Assembly (NCBI RefSeq): GCF_025144995.1
Contig: NZ_CP102250.1
Location: 2,542,001-2,606,000 of the forward strand
Origin: Alistipes indistinctus YIT 12060
Lineage (GTDB): Bacteria; Bacteroidota; Bacteroidia; Bacteroidales; Rikenellaceae
Length of the DNA stretch: 64,000 bases
Direction: 5' to 3'
Shown: positions 7,971 to 16,197 of the stretch, one piece after another
Position numbering within the stretch: position 1 is the first letter of the stretch
Layout of the letters: each line of letters starts with the position of its first letter
Notes under the pieces: generated by a model
What the model was told of the DNA's origin: nothing
Databases searched by the model: none
The model's input: the letters and a program-made list of their open reading frames with translations, nothing else
Position numbers and translations under genes: made by a program

Positions 7971-10577
7971 ATGAGGAATAATGTCATGCAATTGAAGCAA
8001 ACAAACACCCTGAGGTCCGTGTTCGAACAGGGCTATGCCGAGACGCGCCACTTCGGGGCACAGGGCCTTACGCTTGACTACCTGTTTCTGGCTATCCTGA
8101 AGCAGGAGGGAGGGCATGCTTCGTATCTGCTCCGGAAATTGCTGAAGGAGTGGGAAATCTATCAGATAAAGATCCGGATCGAAAACGACCTTAAACGGGC
8201 GCAGGCCGACGCCGTGTCGATGAATCCGGTTTTGCTGCCGTCGGTGAAGGAATCCGAAGGATCCATCCTGATCCGCCTGGCCGAAGAGACCGATGATCCG
8301 AGGCATAACTTGCTCAATACGGCCCACCTGCTGATGGCTATCGTCAAGGACCGCAGTTCGATCTGCGGGCAGGTGCTGGCGATGTACAACGTCAACAGCG
8401 AGACTCTTTCGGAGTTCGTGCGCGAGCTACCCCCCAACGAAGATTATTACGAGGACATGAAGATCCTCGACGAGATGAGTGCCGACCGGGAGGCTGAGCA
8501 CTATTTTACACAATTTAAGCCCCGCCCGCAGGCGGAGACCGAAAGCGAACCGGCAATGCCAGTGCGCAAAGAGCGCAAGTCGCCGTCGTCCGACCCTTTG
8601 ATTCGTTTTGGGGTGGACCTGACGCTTGCGGCCCGGGAAGGGCGTCTCGATCCGGTGATCGGCCGGGATGAAGAGATAGAGCGGCTCGTGCAGATTCTGG
8701 GCCGCCGCAAGAAGAACAATCCCGTACTGATCGGCGAACCGGGCGTAGGCAAATCTGCGATCGTCGAAGGGCTCGCCCTCAGGATCGTGGATAACGACGT
8801 GCCCGTTGCATTGCGCGATAAACGGGTTTTTGCCCTGGACGTGGCGTCGCTGGTAGCCGGAACGAAGTACCGCGGCGAATTCGAGGAGCGGATCAACACG
8901 CTGTTGGGCGAATTGCGCAAAACCAACAACGTGATCCTGTTCATCGACGAGATTCATACGATCGTCGGTGCGGGCAGCACGCAGGGCTCGCTCGACACGG
9001 CGAATATCCTGAAACCGGTACTTGCCCGGGGCGAGTTGCAGTGCATCGGAGCGACGACGCTGCGCGAATTCCGGGAGAATATCGAAACCGACGGAGCGCT
9101 CGAACGCCGTTTCCAGAAGATTATGGTCGAGCAGCCGTCGCCCGAACAGACGCTCGCTGTGCTGCACAATATCAAACGCCAGTACGAGGAGCATCACGGG
9201 GTGCGCTATACCGATGCGGCGCTGACCGCCTGCGTCGAGTTGACGCAACGCTATGTGGCCGACCGTTTCTTCCCCGACAAGGCTATCGACGTGATGGACG
9301 AGGCCGGGAGCCGCGCGCATGTGAAGAAGATCGGTGATGCTATGCCTGCCGGTGCGATACAGCTCGAGGAGCGGATCGAAAAATTGGTGCGGGATAAGAA
9401 AAAAGCGATGCAGTCGCGTGACTATGAGCATGCTTCTGTATTACGCGGCAGCGAGTTGGAACTCCGCTCGCGGTTACGCGCCATGCTTTCGGCCTGGACT
9501 ACGGAGATGTCGGCTTCCGCAGTGGTGATCGACGAACAGCAGATCAGTGAAGTGGTAGCCTCGATGACCGGCATTCCGCTTGCGCGCATGTCGCAGGGCG
9601 AACAGCAGCGGCTCAAGGATCTTTACGGTTATTTTTCATCGGTCGTGGTAGGCCAGGACGAGGCCGTGCGCAAGGTGACGCGTGCGATCCAACGCAGCAG
9701 GGTCGGACTCAAGGATCCGAACCGGCCCATCGGCGTATTTATGTTCGTCGGTCCGACGGGTGTGGGTAAGACCCATATGGCCAAAGAGTTGGCGATGCAT
9801 CTTTTCGACAGTGAAGAAGCGCTGGTGCGGGTCGATATGAGCGAATACAGCGAGAAGCATAATGTGAGCCGGCTGATCGGCTCCCCTCCGGGTTATGTCG
9901 GATACGGCGAAGGCGGCCAGTTGACCGAGAAGGTGCGGCGGCGTCCTTACTGTGTGGTGCTGTTCGACGAGATCGAAAAGGCGCATCCGGACGTATTCAA
10001 CCTGATGCTTCAGGTTTTTGACGAGGGACAGCTCACCGACGGGTTGGGCCGCAGGGTAGATTTCCGCAATACGATTATTATCATGACCTCGAACGTGGGT
10101 TCGCGTGAGGTGCAGCAGCGCGGTGCAGCCGTCGGCTATGCAGCCGCGCGCAGCGCGGTTGCCGAGGAGTTGAACCGCGAATCGGTTTACCGGAAAAGCC
10201 TGGAACGTCAGTTCGCTCCGGAGTTTATCAACAGGATCGATGATGTGGTGGTCTTTAATTCGCTGGGAGAAGCCGATATCTGCAAGATCGTCGACCTGGA
10301 ACTGGGCCGCCTGTCGAAACGGGTGCAGTCGTTGGGTTATTCGATCCGTGCGACGGAGGAGGTTAAACGCCATCTGGTGAGTATCGGTTATGAGCCGCGT
10401 TACGGCGTGCGCTCGCTCAAGAGGACGATCCTCGATTATGTCGAGGAGCCGCTGGCCGAGCTGATCGTAGAAGGCGGTGTGCAGAGCGGAGAGACGATTT
10501 GTGTGACTTGCCGCGACGGCAAGGTTGAGCTGACTGTGGAACGAGGTGTGCCCGAGAAGCAAGCATTCGTATCCTGA
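7971..10577 (+). CDS. clpC: ATP-dependent Clp protease ATP-binding subunit ClpC
   Basis: Hsp100 unfoldase that threads substrates into ClpP or remodels aggregates. The 868-aa protein has the N-terminal Clp-N repeats (about 15-150), AAA-1 with Walker [14 protein letters not shown] and Walker [16 protein letters not shown], a short middle segment (about 465-510) of ClpC rather than ClpB size, AAA-2 with Walker [13 protein letters not shown] and [19 protein letters not shown], and the D2-small domain with [12 protein letters not shown]. The ATG at 7971 lies in a hairpin; the ATG at 7986 (MQLKQTN) is a plausible alternative. ClpX and ClpP are encoded 30 kb away. Confidence 0.95.
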   Translation: MRNNVMQLKQTNTLRSVFEQGYAETRHFGAQGLTLDYLFLAILKQEGGHASYLLRKLLKEWEIYQIKIRIENDLKRAQADAVSMNPVLLPSVKESEGSILIRLAEETDDPRHNLLNTAHLLMAIVKDRSSICGQVLAMYNVNSETLSEFVRELPPNEDYYEDMKILDEMSADREAEHYFTQFKPRPQAETESEPAMPVRKERKSPSSDPLIRFGVDLTLAAREGRLDPVIGRDEEIERLVQILGRRKKNNPVLIGEPGVGKSAIVEGLALRIVDNDVPVALRDKRVFALDVASLVAGTKYRGEFEERINTLLGELRKTNNVILFIDEIHTIVGAGSTQGSLDTANILKPVLARGELQCIGATTLREFRENIETDGALERRFQKIMVEQPSPEQTLAVLHNIKRQYEEHHGVRYTDAALTACVELTQRYVADRFFPDKAIDVMDEAGSRAHVKKIGDAMPAGAIQLEERIEKLVRDKKKAMQSRDYEHASVLRGSELELRSRLRAMLSAWTTEMSASAVVIDEQQISEVVASMTGIPLARMSQGEQQRLKDLYGYFSSVVVGQDEAVRKVTRAIQRSRVGLKDPNRPIGVFMFVGPTGVGKTHMAKELAMHLFDSEEALVRVDMSEYSEKHNVSRLIGSPPGYVGYGEGGQLTEKVRRRPYCVVLFDEIEKAHPDVFNLMLQVFDEGQLTDGLGRRVDFRNTIIIMTSNVGSREVQQRGAAVGYAAARSAVAEELNRESVYRKSLERQFAPEFINRIDDVVVFNSLGEADICKIVDLELGRLSKRVQSLGYSIRATEEVKRHLVSIGYEPRYGVRSLKRTILDYVEEPLAELIVEGGVQSGETICVTCRDGKVELTVERGVPEKQAFVS

Positions 10578-10672
10578 TTCGTGTGTAGAACCTATTATTG
10601 TTTCCTATCCCATACCGGGAGTAGCTACCCGGGACATTTCTATTCAAAAAATTATAGAAAATGAAAATGAAC

Positions 10673-10696
10673 GAAGGGCGCCGAAAGGTGCCCTTC
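10673..10696 (+). terminator. Hairpin after clpC
   Basis: GAAGGGCGCC (10673-10682) pairs with GGTGCCCTTC (10687-10696) around a GAAA tetraloop, with one G-U pair. The stem is very stable but lacks a downstream T-run, so termination or 3'-end protection are both possible. Confidence 0.55.
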
Positions 10697-10847
10697 AATC
10701 GTATCATCTGTTTGTGATAGCTGTAAGTGCCTGCAGGATACTGTCGATGCTGAGCGGGTTTGCAAGTATTGCCGAAAAATTCTTTTGTGCGGTTTGCGGT
10801 GGATAACAGGACCGTTTGTGTAACCGCTCTTTTGCTTGTATCCGGGC

Positions 10848-11492
10848 TCAGGAGTAGAGTTCGAGCAGTCCTTCGGGCAGGTCGAATTCGATCGATTGCC
10901 GTTCCTGGTCGATGTCGGCGATAAACTCTTCGACGGCCGGAATCAGCACTTCGCGACTGCCGATCCGGACCCGGAACAGCGGATTCTCCCCGTCGATAAA
11001 CTCTTCGATCCGGTCTGCGGAACAGCCGGACCGCTGTTCGTCACTGCCGGTTTCGGAATGTTTAAGCCCGGGTTCGGACGCAGGTTTGGACTCGGGTGAC
11101 GATGAGGAGGGGGGCGGATTGCTAACGGGCGTATCCGGATTTTCTCCGGTCAACCTGACGGTGTAGCCCACAAGGTCTTCCAGGTAAATTAGCCCGTCGC
11201 CCTCGTCATCCTCTTCGTCCGGTCCGGGGCTCAGGTAGAGTTCGAGCCCGATCAGTTCGGCCGCGCGCCGTTCGGTATCGATGTCCCCGAAGGCGACCAC
11301 CGCTCCGCTACGGCCGCGCCGCTGGAAACGGTCGCAAAAAAGAGGAACCGCCAATTTGTCGATGACGACAAACAACGGTTCGCTCGGATTGAAATCCTGA
11401 GGGAAGGAGTCGTATAAATTCAGGGTAAGTTCGCCGTTTTGTCCGAACGTTTTGGATACCCGTGCTACGGCTTTTGCATTCTCCTCAAGCAT
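10848..11492 (-). CDS. rimM: Ribosome maturation factor RimM with a low-complexity insertion
   Basis: RimM helps assemble the 30S head by binding S19 and 16S rRNA. The N-terminal RimM barrel is clear (AVARVSKTFGQNGELTLNL; PLFVVIDKLAVPLFCDRFQRRG), followed by a PRC barrel (LIYLEDLVGYTVRL ... LFRVRIGSREVLIPAVEEFIADID). Between the first and second PRC strands, residues about 118-158 form a Pro/Ser/Glu-rich stretch (NPPPSSSSPESKPASEPG) with no counterpart in ordinary RimM, making the protein 214 aa instead of about 170. It follows rpsP by 24 nt in the conserved rpsP-rimM order and shares its promoter. Confidence 0.93.
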   Translation of the reverse strand: MLEENAKAVARVSKTFGQNGELTLNLYDSFPQDFNPSEPLFVVIDKLAVPLFCDRFQRRGRSGAVVAFGDIDTERRAAELIGLELYLSPGPDEEDDEGDGLIYLEDLVGYTVRLTGENPDTPVSNPPPSSSSPESKPASEPGLKHSETGSDEQRSGCSADRIEEFIDGENPLFRVRIGSREVLIPAVEEFIADIDQERQSIEFDLPEGLLELYS

Positions 11493-11516
11493 AACGGTAT
11501 GTGCTGCGGAAGCGGG

Positions 11517-12083
11517 CTAAGCCTCGGCTGCGGGAGCCTCCTCGGCAGGCGCGGCAGCCTCTTCGGTTGCGTCCTCGCCCTGTGCGGCCTCTTCGGCAGC
11601 AGCAGCTGCGGCAGCGGCTGCCTCTTCAGCACGTTTGGCCTCGAGGGCTTTCGCACGTTCTTCCTTGATCTTCTTCTCTTCTTCGAGGCGGGCCTTCATG
11701 GCAGCCTCTTTGTCACCGCTGATTTTGCTGGCCTTGGCCGCGATTTTGCCGGCCTTCTGCTCGATCCATTTGTCGAACTTGGCCTCGGCGGCTTCGGCGG
11801 TAAATGCGCCTTTGCTTACGCCGCCCAGCAGGTGTTTCTTGTACATGACACCCTTGTATGAAAGGATCGAACGGCAGGTGTCGGTGGGTTGAGCGCCTTT
11901 TTGCAACCACTCCAGGGCTTTCTCGAAGCTCAGGTCGATTGTAGCAGGATTCGTGTTCGGATTGTAGGTTCCGATCTTTTCGATAAATTTACCATCACGT
12001 GGCGCCCTGCTGTCTGCAACGACGATATGATAGAAGGCATAGCCCTTCTTACCATGGCGTGCAAGTCTGATTTTTACAGGCAT
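11517..12083 (-). CDS. rpsP: 30S ribosomal protein S16 with long acidic/alanine-rich tail
   Basis: S16 is a primary assembly protein of the 30S subunit. Residues 1-85 are canonical ([53 protein letters not shown]). The remaining hundred or so residues are an extension: a Lys/Ala-rich helix, then an Ala/Glu tail ([19 protein letters not shown] region). Extended S16 tails are common in Bacteroidetes, though 188 aa is long. A strong promoter and a 5'-terminal hairpin lie directly upstream, and rimM follows in the same operon. Confidence 0.96.
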   Translation of the reverse strand: MPVKIRLARHGKKGYAFYHIVVADSRAPRDGKFIEKIGTYNPNTNPATIDLSFEKALEWLQKGAQPTDTCRSILSYKGVMYKKHLLGGVSKGAFTAEAAEAKFDKWIEQKAGKIAAKASKISGDKEAAMKARLEEEKKIKEERAKALEAKRAEEAAAAAAAAAEEAAQGEDATEEAAAPAEEAPAAEA

Positions 12084-12110
12084 TTCTCTAAGTTTTATTA
12101 AGTTAAAAGG

Positions 12111-12130
12111 CGTCGGTAACCGAACCGACG
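12111..12130 (-). promoter_or_regulatory. 5'-end stem-loop of the rpsP-rimM mRNA
   Basis: ACCGACG (12124-12130) and CGTCGGT (12111-12117) form a perfect 7-bp stem with a 6-nt loop starting about six bases after the -7 box, hence at the very 5' end of the predicted transcript and 27 nt before the start codon. It may protect the mRNA or act in autoregulation. Confidence 0.5.
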
Positions 12131-12135
12131 AGGTG

Positions 12136-12167
12136 CAAAAGTACTCTTTTTTCGGAAGATTACAAAA
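12136..12167 (-). promoter_or_regulatory. rpsP-rimM promoter
   Basis: On the minus strand TTTTG (12167-12163), a 19-nt spacer and TACTTTTG (12143-12136) match the Bacteroidota consensus TTTG-N19-TAnnTTTG. The -33 box overlaps the end of the upstream HTH gene. Confidence 0.75.
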
Positions 12168-12666
12168 CTTTCCCCTTGTTTTTTATCCGTTCGATCATTT
12201 CGTCGAGCAGGCGGAGCTGATCGTTTTGCAGCCGTAATTGTTCGTTTTGCAGCCGGATGTGCGTACGCAGCAAGCCGATCAGTTCCCGGTGGGCCTGTAA
12301 GAGCGAGTTGTCGTTTTCGGCCGATGCGGCTCCCTCATGGGTCCTGTTCGCCGGACGGTCGACCGTTTCGGCTTTGGCCGGCTCTTCCCGTTGGGCCGGT
12401 TCCTCTTTCCCGGGTGCGTCTGAGCCCGTTTTCTCCGACCGGGACAGGAACATCTCACCCTCTCCGGTCAGCAGCCAATAGAGGTTAATCGAAGGATAAC
12501 GTGCAATTATTTTTGATATTTTATCGGAACCGAGCGCTCCGGTCATGTTGGAGATATTTCCGCGGTTCAGTTGGCACTCTCGTTCGAATTCCCTGACGGA
12601 CAGCTTGAAAATGACGCAGACGGCCTTTATGCGGTTTTTTAGTTCCATGTGCTTAGGGGAATCCAT
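12160..12666 (-). CDS. Phage-repressor-like helix-turn-helix regulator with coiled-coil tail
   Basis: A putative transcriptional regulator. The N-terminal 65 residues resemble the bacteriophage CI-type helix-turn-helix: [34 protein letters not shown], then [28 protein letters not shown], a typical CI-family segment in Bacteroidetes. A Pro/Glu/Ala-rich linker (about 80-115) leads to a coiled coil ([33 protein letters not shown]), suggesting dimerisation; no peptidase or ligand domain is present. The start at 12666 is preferred because an inverted repeat and -7 box lie just upstream (12667-12709); an upstream in-frame start at 12696 would fall inside them. It diverges from a small HTH gene at 12771, a repressor/Cro-like arrangement, although no other phage gene is nearby. 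Confidence 0.75.
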   Translation of the reverse strand: MDSPKHMELKNRIKAVCVIFKLSVREFERECQLNRGNISNMTGALGSDKISKIIARYPSINLYWLLTGEGEMFLSRSEKTGSDAPGKEEPAQREEPAKAETVDRPANRTHEGAASAENDNSLLQAHRELIGLLRTHIRLQNEQLRLQNDQLRLLDEMIERIKNKGKVL

Positions 12667-12709
12667 ATTTTTGACGTAAACATTTGGACGTGTCAAAAAT
12701 AAATGTCAA
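12667..12709. promoter_or_regulatory. Operator-like inverted repeat between divergent HTH genes
   Basis: ATTTTTGAC (12667-12675) and GTCAAAAAT (12692-12700) are a perfect 9-bp inverted repeat with a 16-nt spacer; a third TGTCAA half-site lies at 12704-12709. The repeat begins at the base next to the regulator's start codon and covers its likely -7 element, so self-repression is the simplest reading. Confidence 0.6.
12694..12701 (-). promoter_or_regulatory. -7 element of the HTH regulator gene
   Basis: TATTTTTG on the minus strand fits TAnnTTTG and lies inside the right arm of the inverted repeat. No matching -33 box was found. Confidence 0.4.
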
Positions 12710-12770
12710 CTTTGTCTGCATATCTTATTGAGAAGCATCGTATTACTGCAACAAATATAATCCAATTATT

Positions 12771-12992
12771 ATGAAAAAACGAATAGAACGCAAAGAAGAG
12801 CGCATCGAAGCTATTCGTGCGGCGGCCACCCGCTGCCGGGGTGTTTATTCGGCTGTAGCACGCGAACAGGGATGGGGGCGTGCCTACGTATGCAGCGTTA
12901 TGGCAGGTCGTAACAGCAGTGAGAATGTCCTGAAAGCGCTCGAAGAGAAATTAAATCTGGATACCGGTGCAACTTCTGCCCCGCAATCGTAA
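12771..12992 (+). CDS. Small helix-turn-helix protein
   Basis: A 73-residue basic protein, divergent from the repressor-like gene. The segment AIRAAATRCRGVYSAVAREQGWGRAYVCSVMAGRNSSENV has the spacing of a helix-turn-helix (GVYSAVAREQGWGRAYV as the two core helices), flanked by a basic N-terminal helix (MKKRIERKEERIEAIR) and a short amphipathic helix (VLKALEEKLNL). It could be the Cro-like or antagonist partner of the neighbouring regulator, or it may control its own synthesis. I recognise no named family. Confidence 0.7.
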   Translation: MKKRIERKEERIEAIRAAATRCRGVYSAVAREQGWGRAYVCSVMAGRNSSENVLKALEEKLNLDTGATSAPQS

Positions 12993-13159
12993 TCTATTAT
13001 AATAAAGTTTGGCCCTTTCGGGGAAGCCGGCGGGTCAGGAGTGGATAATCGAATGAAACAACAGTTTTTGTCGGCTGTTTATTGCGAATTCCTCTTTTTT
13101 GTCTACTTTTATAATGGCTCCCCCCCTACTAACCACAGACACCAAACTATTCATACACC

Positions 13160-14251
13160 ATGTTGCCTTTGTACCTCTATATCGTTGCGGGGTTTCTGCT
13201 TGCGGTCACTGTAGGAAGGATGCTGATTCCGAAAATTATCCTGATTTCCAAGAAGAAACGTATCCTGGACATGCCCAATGCCCGCAAAGTGCATTCGTCT
13301 CAGATTCCACGGCTGGGCGGTGTGGCGTTTTTTCCTGCCATTATGATGGCTTACTGGTTCGTGCGCGGGCTTTTCTGGCAGTTCAACACCTTCGACGCAG
13401 TGGTGCCGTTCGAGGATTTCCTCTTTTTCACTACGGGACTGATGCTGATTTGTATTGTCGGCATTACCGACGATATTTCCGGACTTTCGTACAAGTGCAA
13501 GTTCGTTTTCCAGGTGGTCGGGGCTCTGCTGCTCGTACTTCCGTATTGTTACATCGATAATCTGCAGGGCTTGTTCGGGCTGTATGCGATACCGGCATGG
13601 GCCGGGGTGCCGTTTACGCTGCTGCTGCTCGTCGCGTTGGTCAATGCCGCGAACCTGATCGACGGAGTGGACGGGCTGTGTTCCGGCTTGGGCGTACTGA
13701 TCTTTTCGGTGCTGAGCCTGCTGAACCTGTTGGCCGGCAATGCCCATTTGGCCCTGTTGGGGGCGTGTGCGGTAGGTGCGACGCTCGTCTTTTTCATGTA
13801 TAATGTGTTCGGCCGCAAGCTGAAAATTTTCATGGGAGACAGCGGTTCGCTGATCCTGGGTTATATCGCCGCCTTCCTGTGCCTGCAATTGGTGGTCGGC
13901 GCGCAACACGGGCATACCGTGCCGCATTTGACGCTGATTTCGCTGATGGGAGTGGTTTTCGTCCCGATGGCCGATATGACGCGGGTGTTCGCGCAGCGGA
14001 TTCTCTCCGGTAAGTCCCCGTTTACTCCCGACAAACGGCATATTCACCATAAATTCCTCCAACTGGGGTATACGCATTTGCAATGTACGCTGATGATCGT
14101 GCTGATCCAGGCCGTATACATCGTCGGTAATTTCCTGCTGGCCGACCGGGTGAACATCAATGTGGCGCTGCTGATCAATATCGTGGCGATGGTCGTGCTG
14201 GTGCTTTCTTTGAATGCCCGCATCCGCCGCCGCGAGCGCCGGTGGCTGTAA
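13160..14251 (+). CDS. WecA/MraY-type undecaprenyl-phosphate sugar-1-phosphate transferase
   Basis: Polytopic inner-membrane enzyme (363 aa, about ten to eleven membrane segments) of glycosyltransferase family 4. It transfers a HexNAc-1-phosphate from a UDP-sugar to undecaprenyl phosphate, the first step of O-antigen, capsule or related glycan assembly. Diagnostic cytoplasmic motifs are NARKVHSSQIPRLGG (loop 1), GITDDISGLSYKCKF (the DD pair binding Mg2+), NAANLIDGVDGLCSG, KIFMGDSGSLILG and the C-terminal PDKRHIHHKFLQLGYTH. The His-rich HIHH motif is of the WecA type rather than MraY, so it is probably not the peptidoglycan enzyme. No glycan cluster flanks it, so the sugar cannot be assigned. 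Confidence 0.88.
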   Translation: MLPLYLYIVAGFLLAVTVGRMLIPKIILISKKKRILDMPNARKVHSSQIPRLGGVAFFPAIMMAYWFVRGLFWQFNTFDAVVPFEDFLFFTTGLMLICIVGITDDISGLSYKCKFVFQVVGALLLVLPYCYIDNLQGLFGLYAIPAWAGVPFTLLLLVALVNAANLIDGVDGLCSGLGVLIFSVLSLLNLLAGNAHLALLGACAVGATLVFFMYNVFGRKLKIFMGDSGSLILGYIAAFLCLQLVVGAQHGHTVPHLTLISLMGVVFVPMADMTRVFAQRILSGKSPFTPDKRHIHHKFLQLGYTHLQCTLMIVLIQAVYIVGNFLLADRVNINVALLINIVAMVVLVLSLNARIRRRERRWL

Positions 14252-14443
14252 CGCCGTCTCTTTTATGCGGCCTGACGGAGAGCGGGGATGCTCCGGGTGT
14301 TTCTTTGTGCGGGGCGTTTCCTGGCAGGGGCTCTGCCTGCGAGCGGGATGGGCAATAAGGCCGTAGGCATGTCTGTCCATCTCCGGAATAGTATACTATT
14401 CCTGTTGTATAGCTATATTCCCGGGCGATTTCTTCTGACACTG

Positions 14444-14476
14444 TTGTCGGTTTACGGTCGAAAAACCGTATCTTTG
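14444..14476 (+). promoter_or_regulatory. Promoter of the first MATE gene
   Basis: TTG (14444-14446), 22 nt, TATCTTTG (14469-14476). The -7 box is an exact match; the spacing is slightly long. Confidence 0.55.
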
Positions 14477-14480
14477 GCCT

Positions 14481-14506
14481 CCCGGCGCAAATGCCGGGAT
14501 TTTTTC
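14481..14506 (+). terminator. Hairpin plus T-run just before the first MATE gene
   Basis: CCCGGC (14481-14486) pairs with GCCGGG (14493-14498) and is followed by ATTTTTTC, the form of an intrinsic terminator. It starts a few bases after the -7 box and ends 3 nt before the preferred start codon, so it is either the end of upstream transcription placed on top of the promoter or a 5'-end hairpin of the MATE mRNA. Confidence 0.5.
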
Positions 14507-14508
14507 GT

Positions 14509-15864
14509 ATGCGACTTTTGCGAACTTTGCGGGGCTGGCTGCCCCAATACCGTGAGAACCTTTCGCTGGCCGTTCCCGTCATGCTTTCGCAGGTCGGGCA
14601 GGTGGTCGTGCAGCTGTTCGATAACGCGATGGTGGGGCGTCTCGGTGCACTGCCGCTTGCGGCCGTATCGTTCGGCGGGGCGGTGTTCGTGATTTTCCTC
14701 TTTTGGGGAACAGGATTGTCGATGGGGCTGACTCCGCTTGTCGGGGAGATGTACGCCCGGCGCGATTACCGGTCGTCGGCCCGGCTGCTTCAGAATGCGC
14801 TGACGCTTTACGGCGGGGTCGGTATTGTCCTGTTCGCGATCCTGTGGGTGCTGGGCGATTTTCTCGGCTCGATGGGCCAGTCGCCCGAAGTGGCAGAACT
14901 GGCACGCCCTTATTACGGCTATTTGGCGTGGTCGGTCGTTCCGTTTATGCTCTTTGCCGCATTTAAGCAGTTTCTCGAGGGAATCGGCAACACGATTACC
15001 GGAATGGTGGTCGTGCTGACGGCCAACGGGGTGAACATCTTGTTTAATTACCTGCTGATTTACGGTCATTGGGGATTCCCGGAGATGGGGGCCGCCGGGG
15101 CCGGACTGGCCACCCTCATCTCGCGTATCTGCATGCCGCTTTTTACGCTCGGTTATTTCCTCTCCGTACCTTCGCTGCGGCGTTATTTCCTGTTCTTTGC
15201 CTGGATTGCACAGGGATGGCGGACGACACGCAGGCTGCTTGCGGTCGGCTTGCCGATCTCGATGCAAATGGTGCTCGAAGTGTCGGCTTTCGCACTCACG
15301 CTGATTATGATGGGATGGATCGGGACCGTGCCGCTGGCAGCACATCAGGTGGTGCTGTCGCTGTCCAATATCGTCTATATGGTCGTGGTCGGAATTTCGG
15401 CGGCCACGACGATCATGGTGAGCCACCGCTACGGTGCGGGCGATTACCGGGGGATGCGCCGGGCCGCACTGGCTTCCTGGCACTTGGGAATCGTTGCGAA
15501 TTTGCTCACGATGGCCTGTTTCGTCGCGTTCCGCCGCTTTTTGCCGGAACTCTTTACTTCGGACCGGGCGGTCATCGGGGTGGCTGCTCAACTGTTTTTG
15601 ATGGCCGCGCTATACCAGATTCCCGACGGATTGCAGACGATCGCCCTCGGTGTACTACGCGGAATGCAGGATGTGCGCATCACGATGTACTACGCTTTTG
15701 TCTCGTATATCGTCATCAACCTGCCGGTAGGTTACTTCTGTGCTTTTATACTGGGGTGGGGTGCACCCGGGCTTTGGGTCGGCTTCATCGTCGGGCTCTG
15801 TATCGCGGCCTTCCTGCTGATCCGCCGCTACCGGCGGCTGTACCGGCGACTGACATTGGACTGA
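14509..15864 (+). CDS. MATE family multidrug/metabolite exporter
   Basis: Twelve-helix inner-membrane antiporter of the MatE family, exporting cationic or organic compounds in exchange for Na+ or H+. From the ATG at 14509 (MRLLRTLRGWLPQYRENL) it is 451 aa; a GTG/ATG at 14491 is also in frame but lies inside the hairpin. Two homologous six-helix halves are visible, the first opening with LSLAVPVMLSQVGQVVVQLFDNAMVGRLG (typical NorM-type helix 1) and the second with AVGLPISMQMVLEVSAFAL. The polar residues in helix 1 (Q, Q, D) are those conserved in NorM relatives. A second, dissimilar MATE gene occurs at 38309. The substrate is unknown. Confidence 0.9.
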   Translation: MRLLRTLRGWLPQYRENLSLAVPVMLSQVGQVVVQLFDNAMVGRLGALPLAAVSFGGAVFVIFLFWGTGLSMGLTPLVGEMYARRDYRSSARLLQNALTLYGGVGIVLFAILWVLGDFLGSMGQSPEVAELARPYYGYLAWSVVPFMLFAAFKQFLEGIGNTITGMVVVLTANGVNILFNYLLIYGHWGFPEMGAAGAGLATLISRICMPLFTLGYFLSVPSLRRYFLFFAWIAQGWRTTRRLLAVGLPISMQMVLEVSAFALTLIMMGWIGTVPLAAHQVVLSLSNIVYMVVVGISAATTIMVSHRYGAGDYRGMRRAALASWHLGIVANLLTMACFVAFRRFLPELFTSDRAVIGVAAQLFLMAALYQIPDGLQTIALGVLRGMQDVRITMYYAFVSYIVINLPVGYFCAFILGWGAPGLWVGFIVGLCIAAFLLIRRYRRLYRRLTLD

Positions 15865-16197
15865 TCTCGGGTTATCGACTGTTTCCTGATAGGATATCGA
15901 CAGGAAACTAACAGGATTCCGTTGACTTTTTAACAAGATGCAGACAGATATGCGGCTGTTTTCAGATGATTCCCACCGTCGCGGGTTATAAACAGATTGA
16001 TATGAGTTATGAATATATAATCGACATGTTGCCAACATGCGACTAACAAAAAATGCACAACTTGCCCGGTTGTGCATTTTTTGTCGAAATGTATTTAGAC
16101 TCGCTTTGTGTCGTTTTGTCCCGAGGCGTCGCGGTGTCTTGTTGTTTCGCTCTGTCCTCTGTCCGGGAGCGGGGCAAACCCGGATGGTGTCGGATCC
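15865..16197. other. Gene-free stretch between MATE gene and adk
   Basis: Both flanking genes end here (convergent). The stretch holds the very strong bidirectional terminator at 16048-16082 and a short palindrome CATGTT-GCC-AACATG at 16025-16039. No coding sequence is credible. Confidence 0.7.
16048..16082. terminator. Strong bidirectional intrinsic terminator
   Basis: AAAAAATGCACAAC (16048-16061) and GTTGTGCATTTTTT (16069-16082) are perfectly complementary over 14 bp with a 7-nt loop; it serves the MATE gene on + and adk on -. Confidence 0.9.

Noticed and set aside
12160-12992. Prophage or integrated element around the HTH pair
   Set aside because: No integrase, structural gene, att-like direct repeats or tRNA are nearby; the neighbours are rpsP-rimM and a glycan-assembly gene.
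13151-14380. A 409-codon open frame on the minus strand
   Set aside because: It is the shadow of the WecA/MraY-type gene; its translation is rich in His/Gln/Arg without any family motif, while the plus-strand frame has all GT4 motifs.
14452-15591. A 379-codon open frame opposite the first MATE gene
   Set aside because: Same reason: low-complexity His/Arg-rich translation and no motif, against a clear twelve-helix protein on the + strand.
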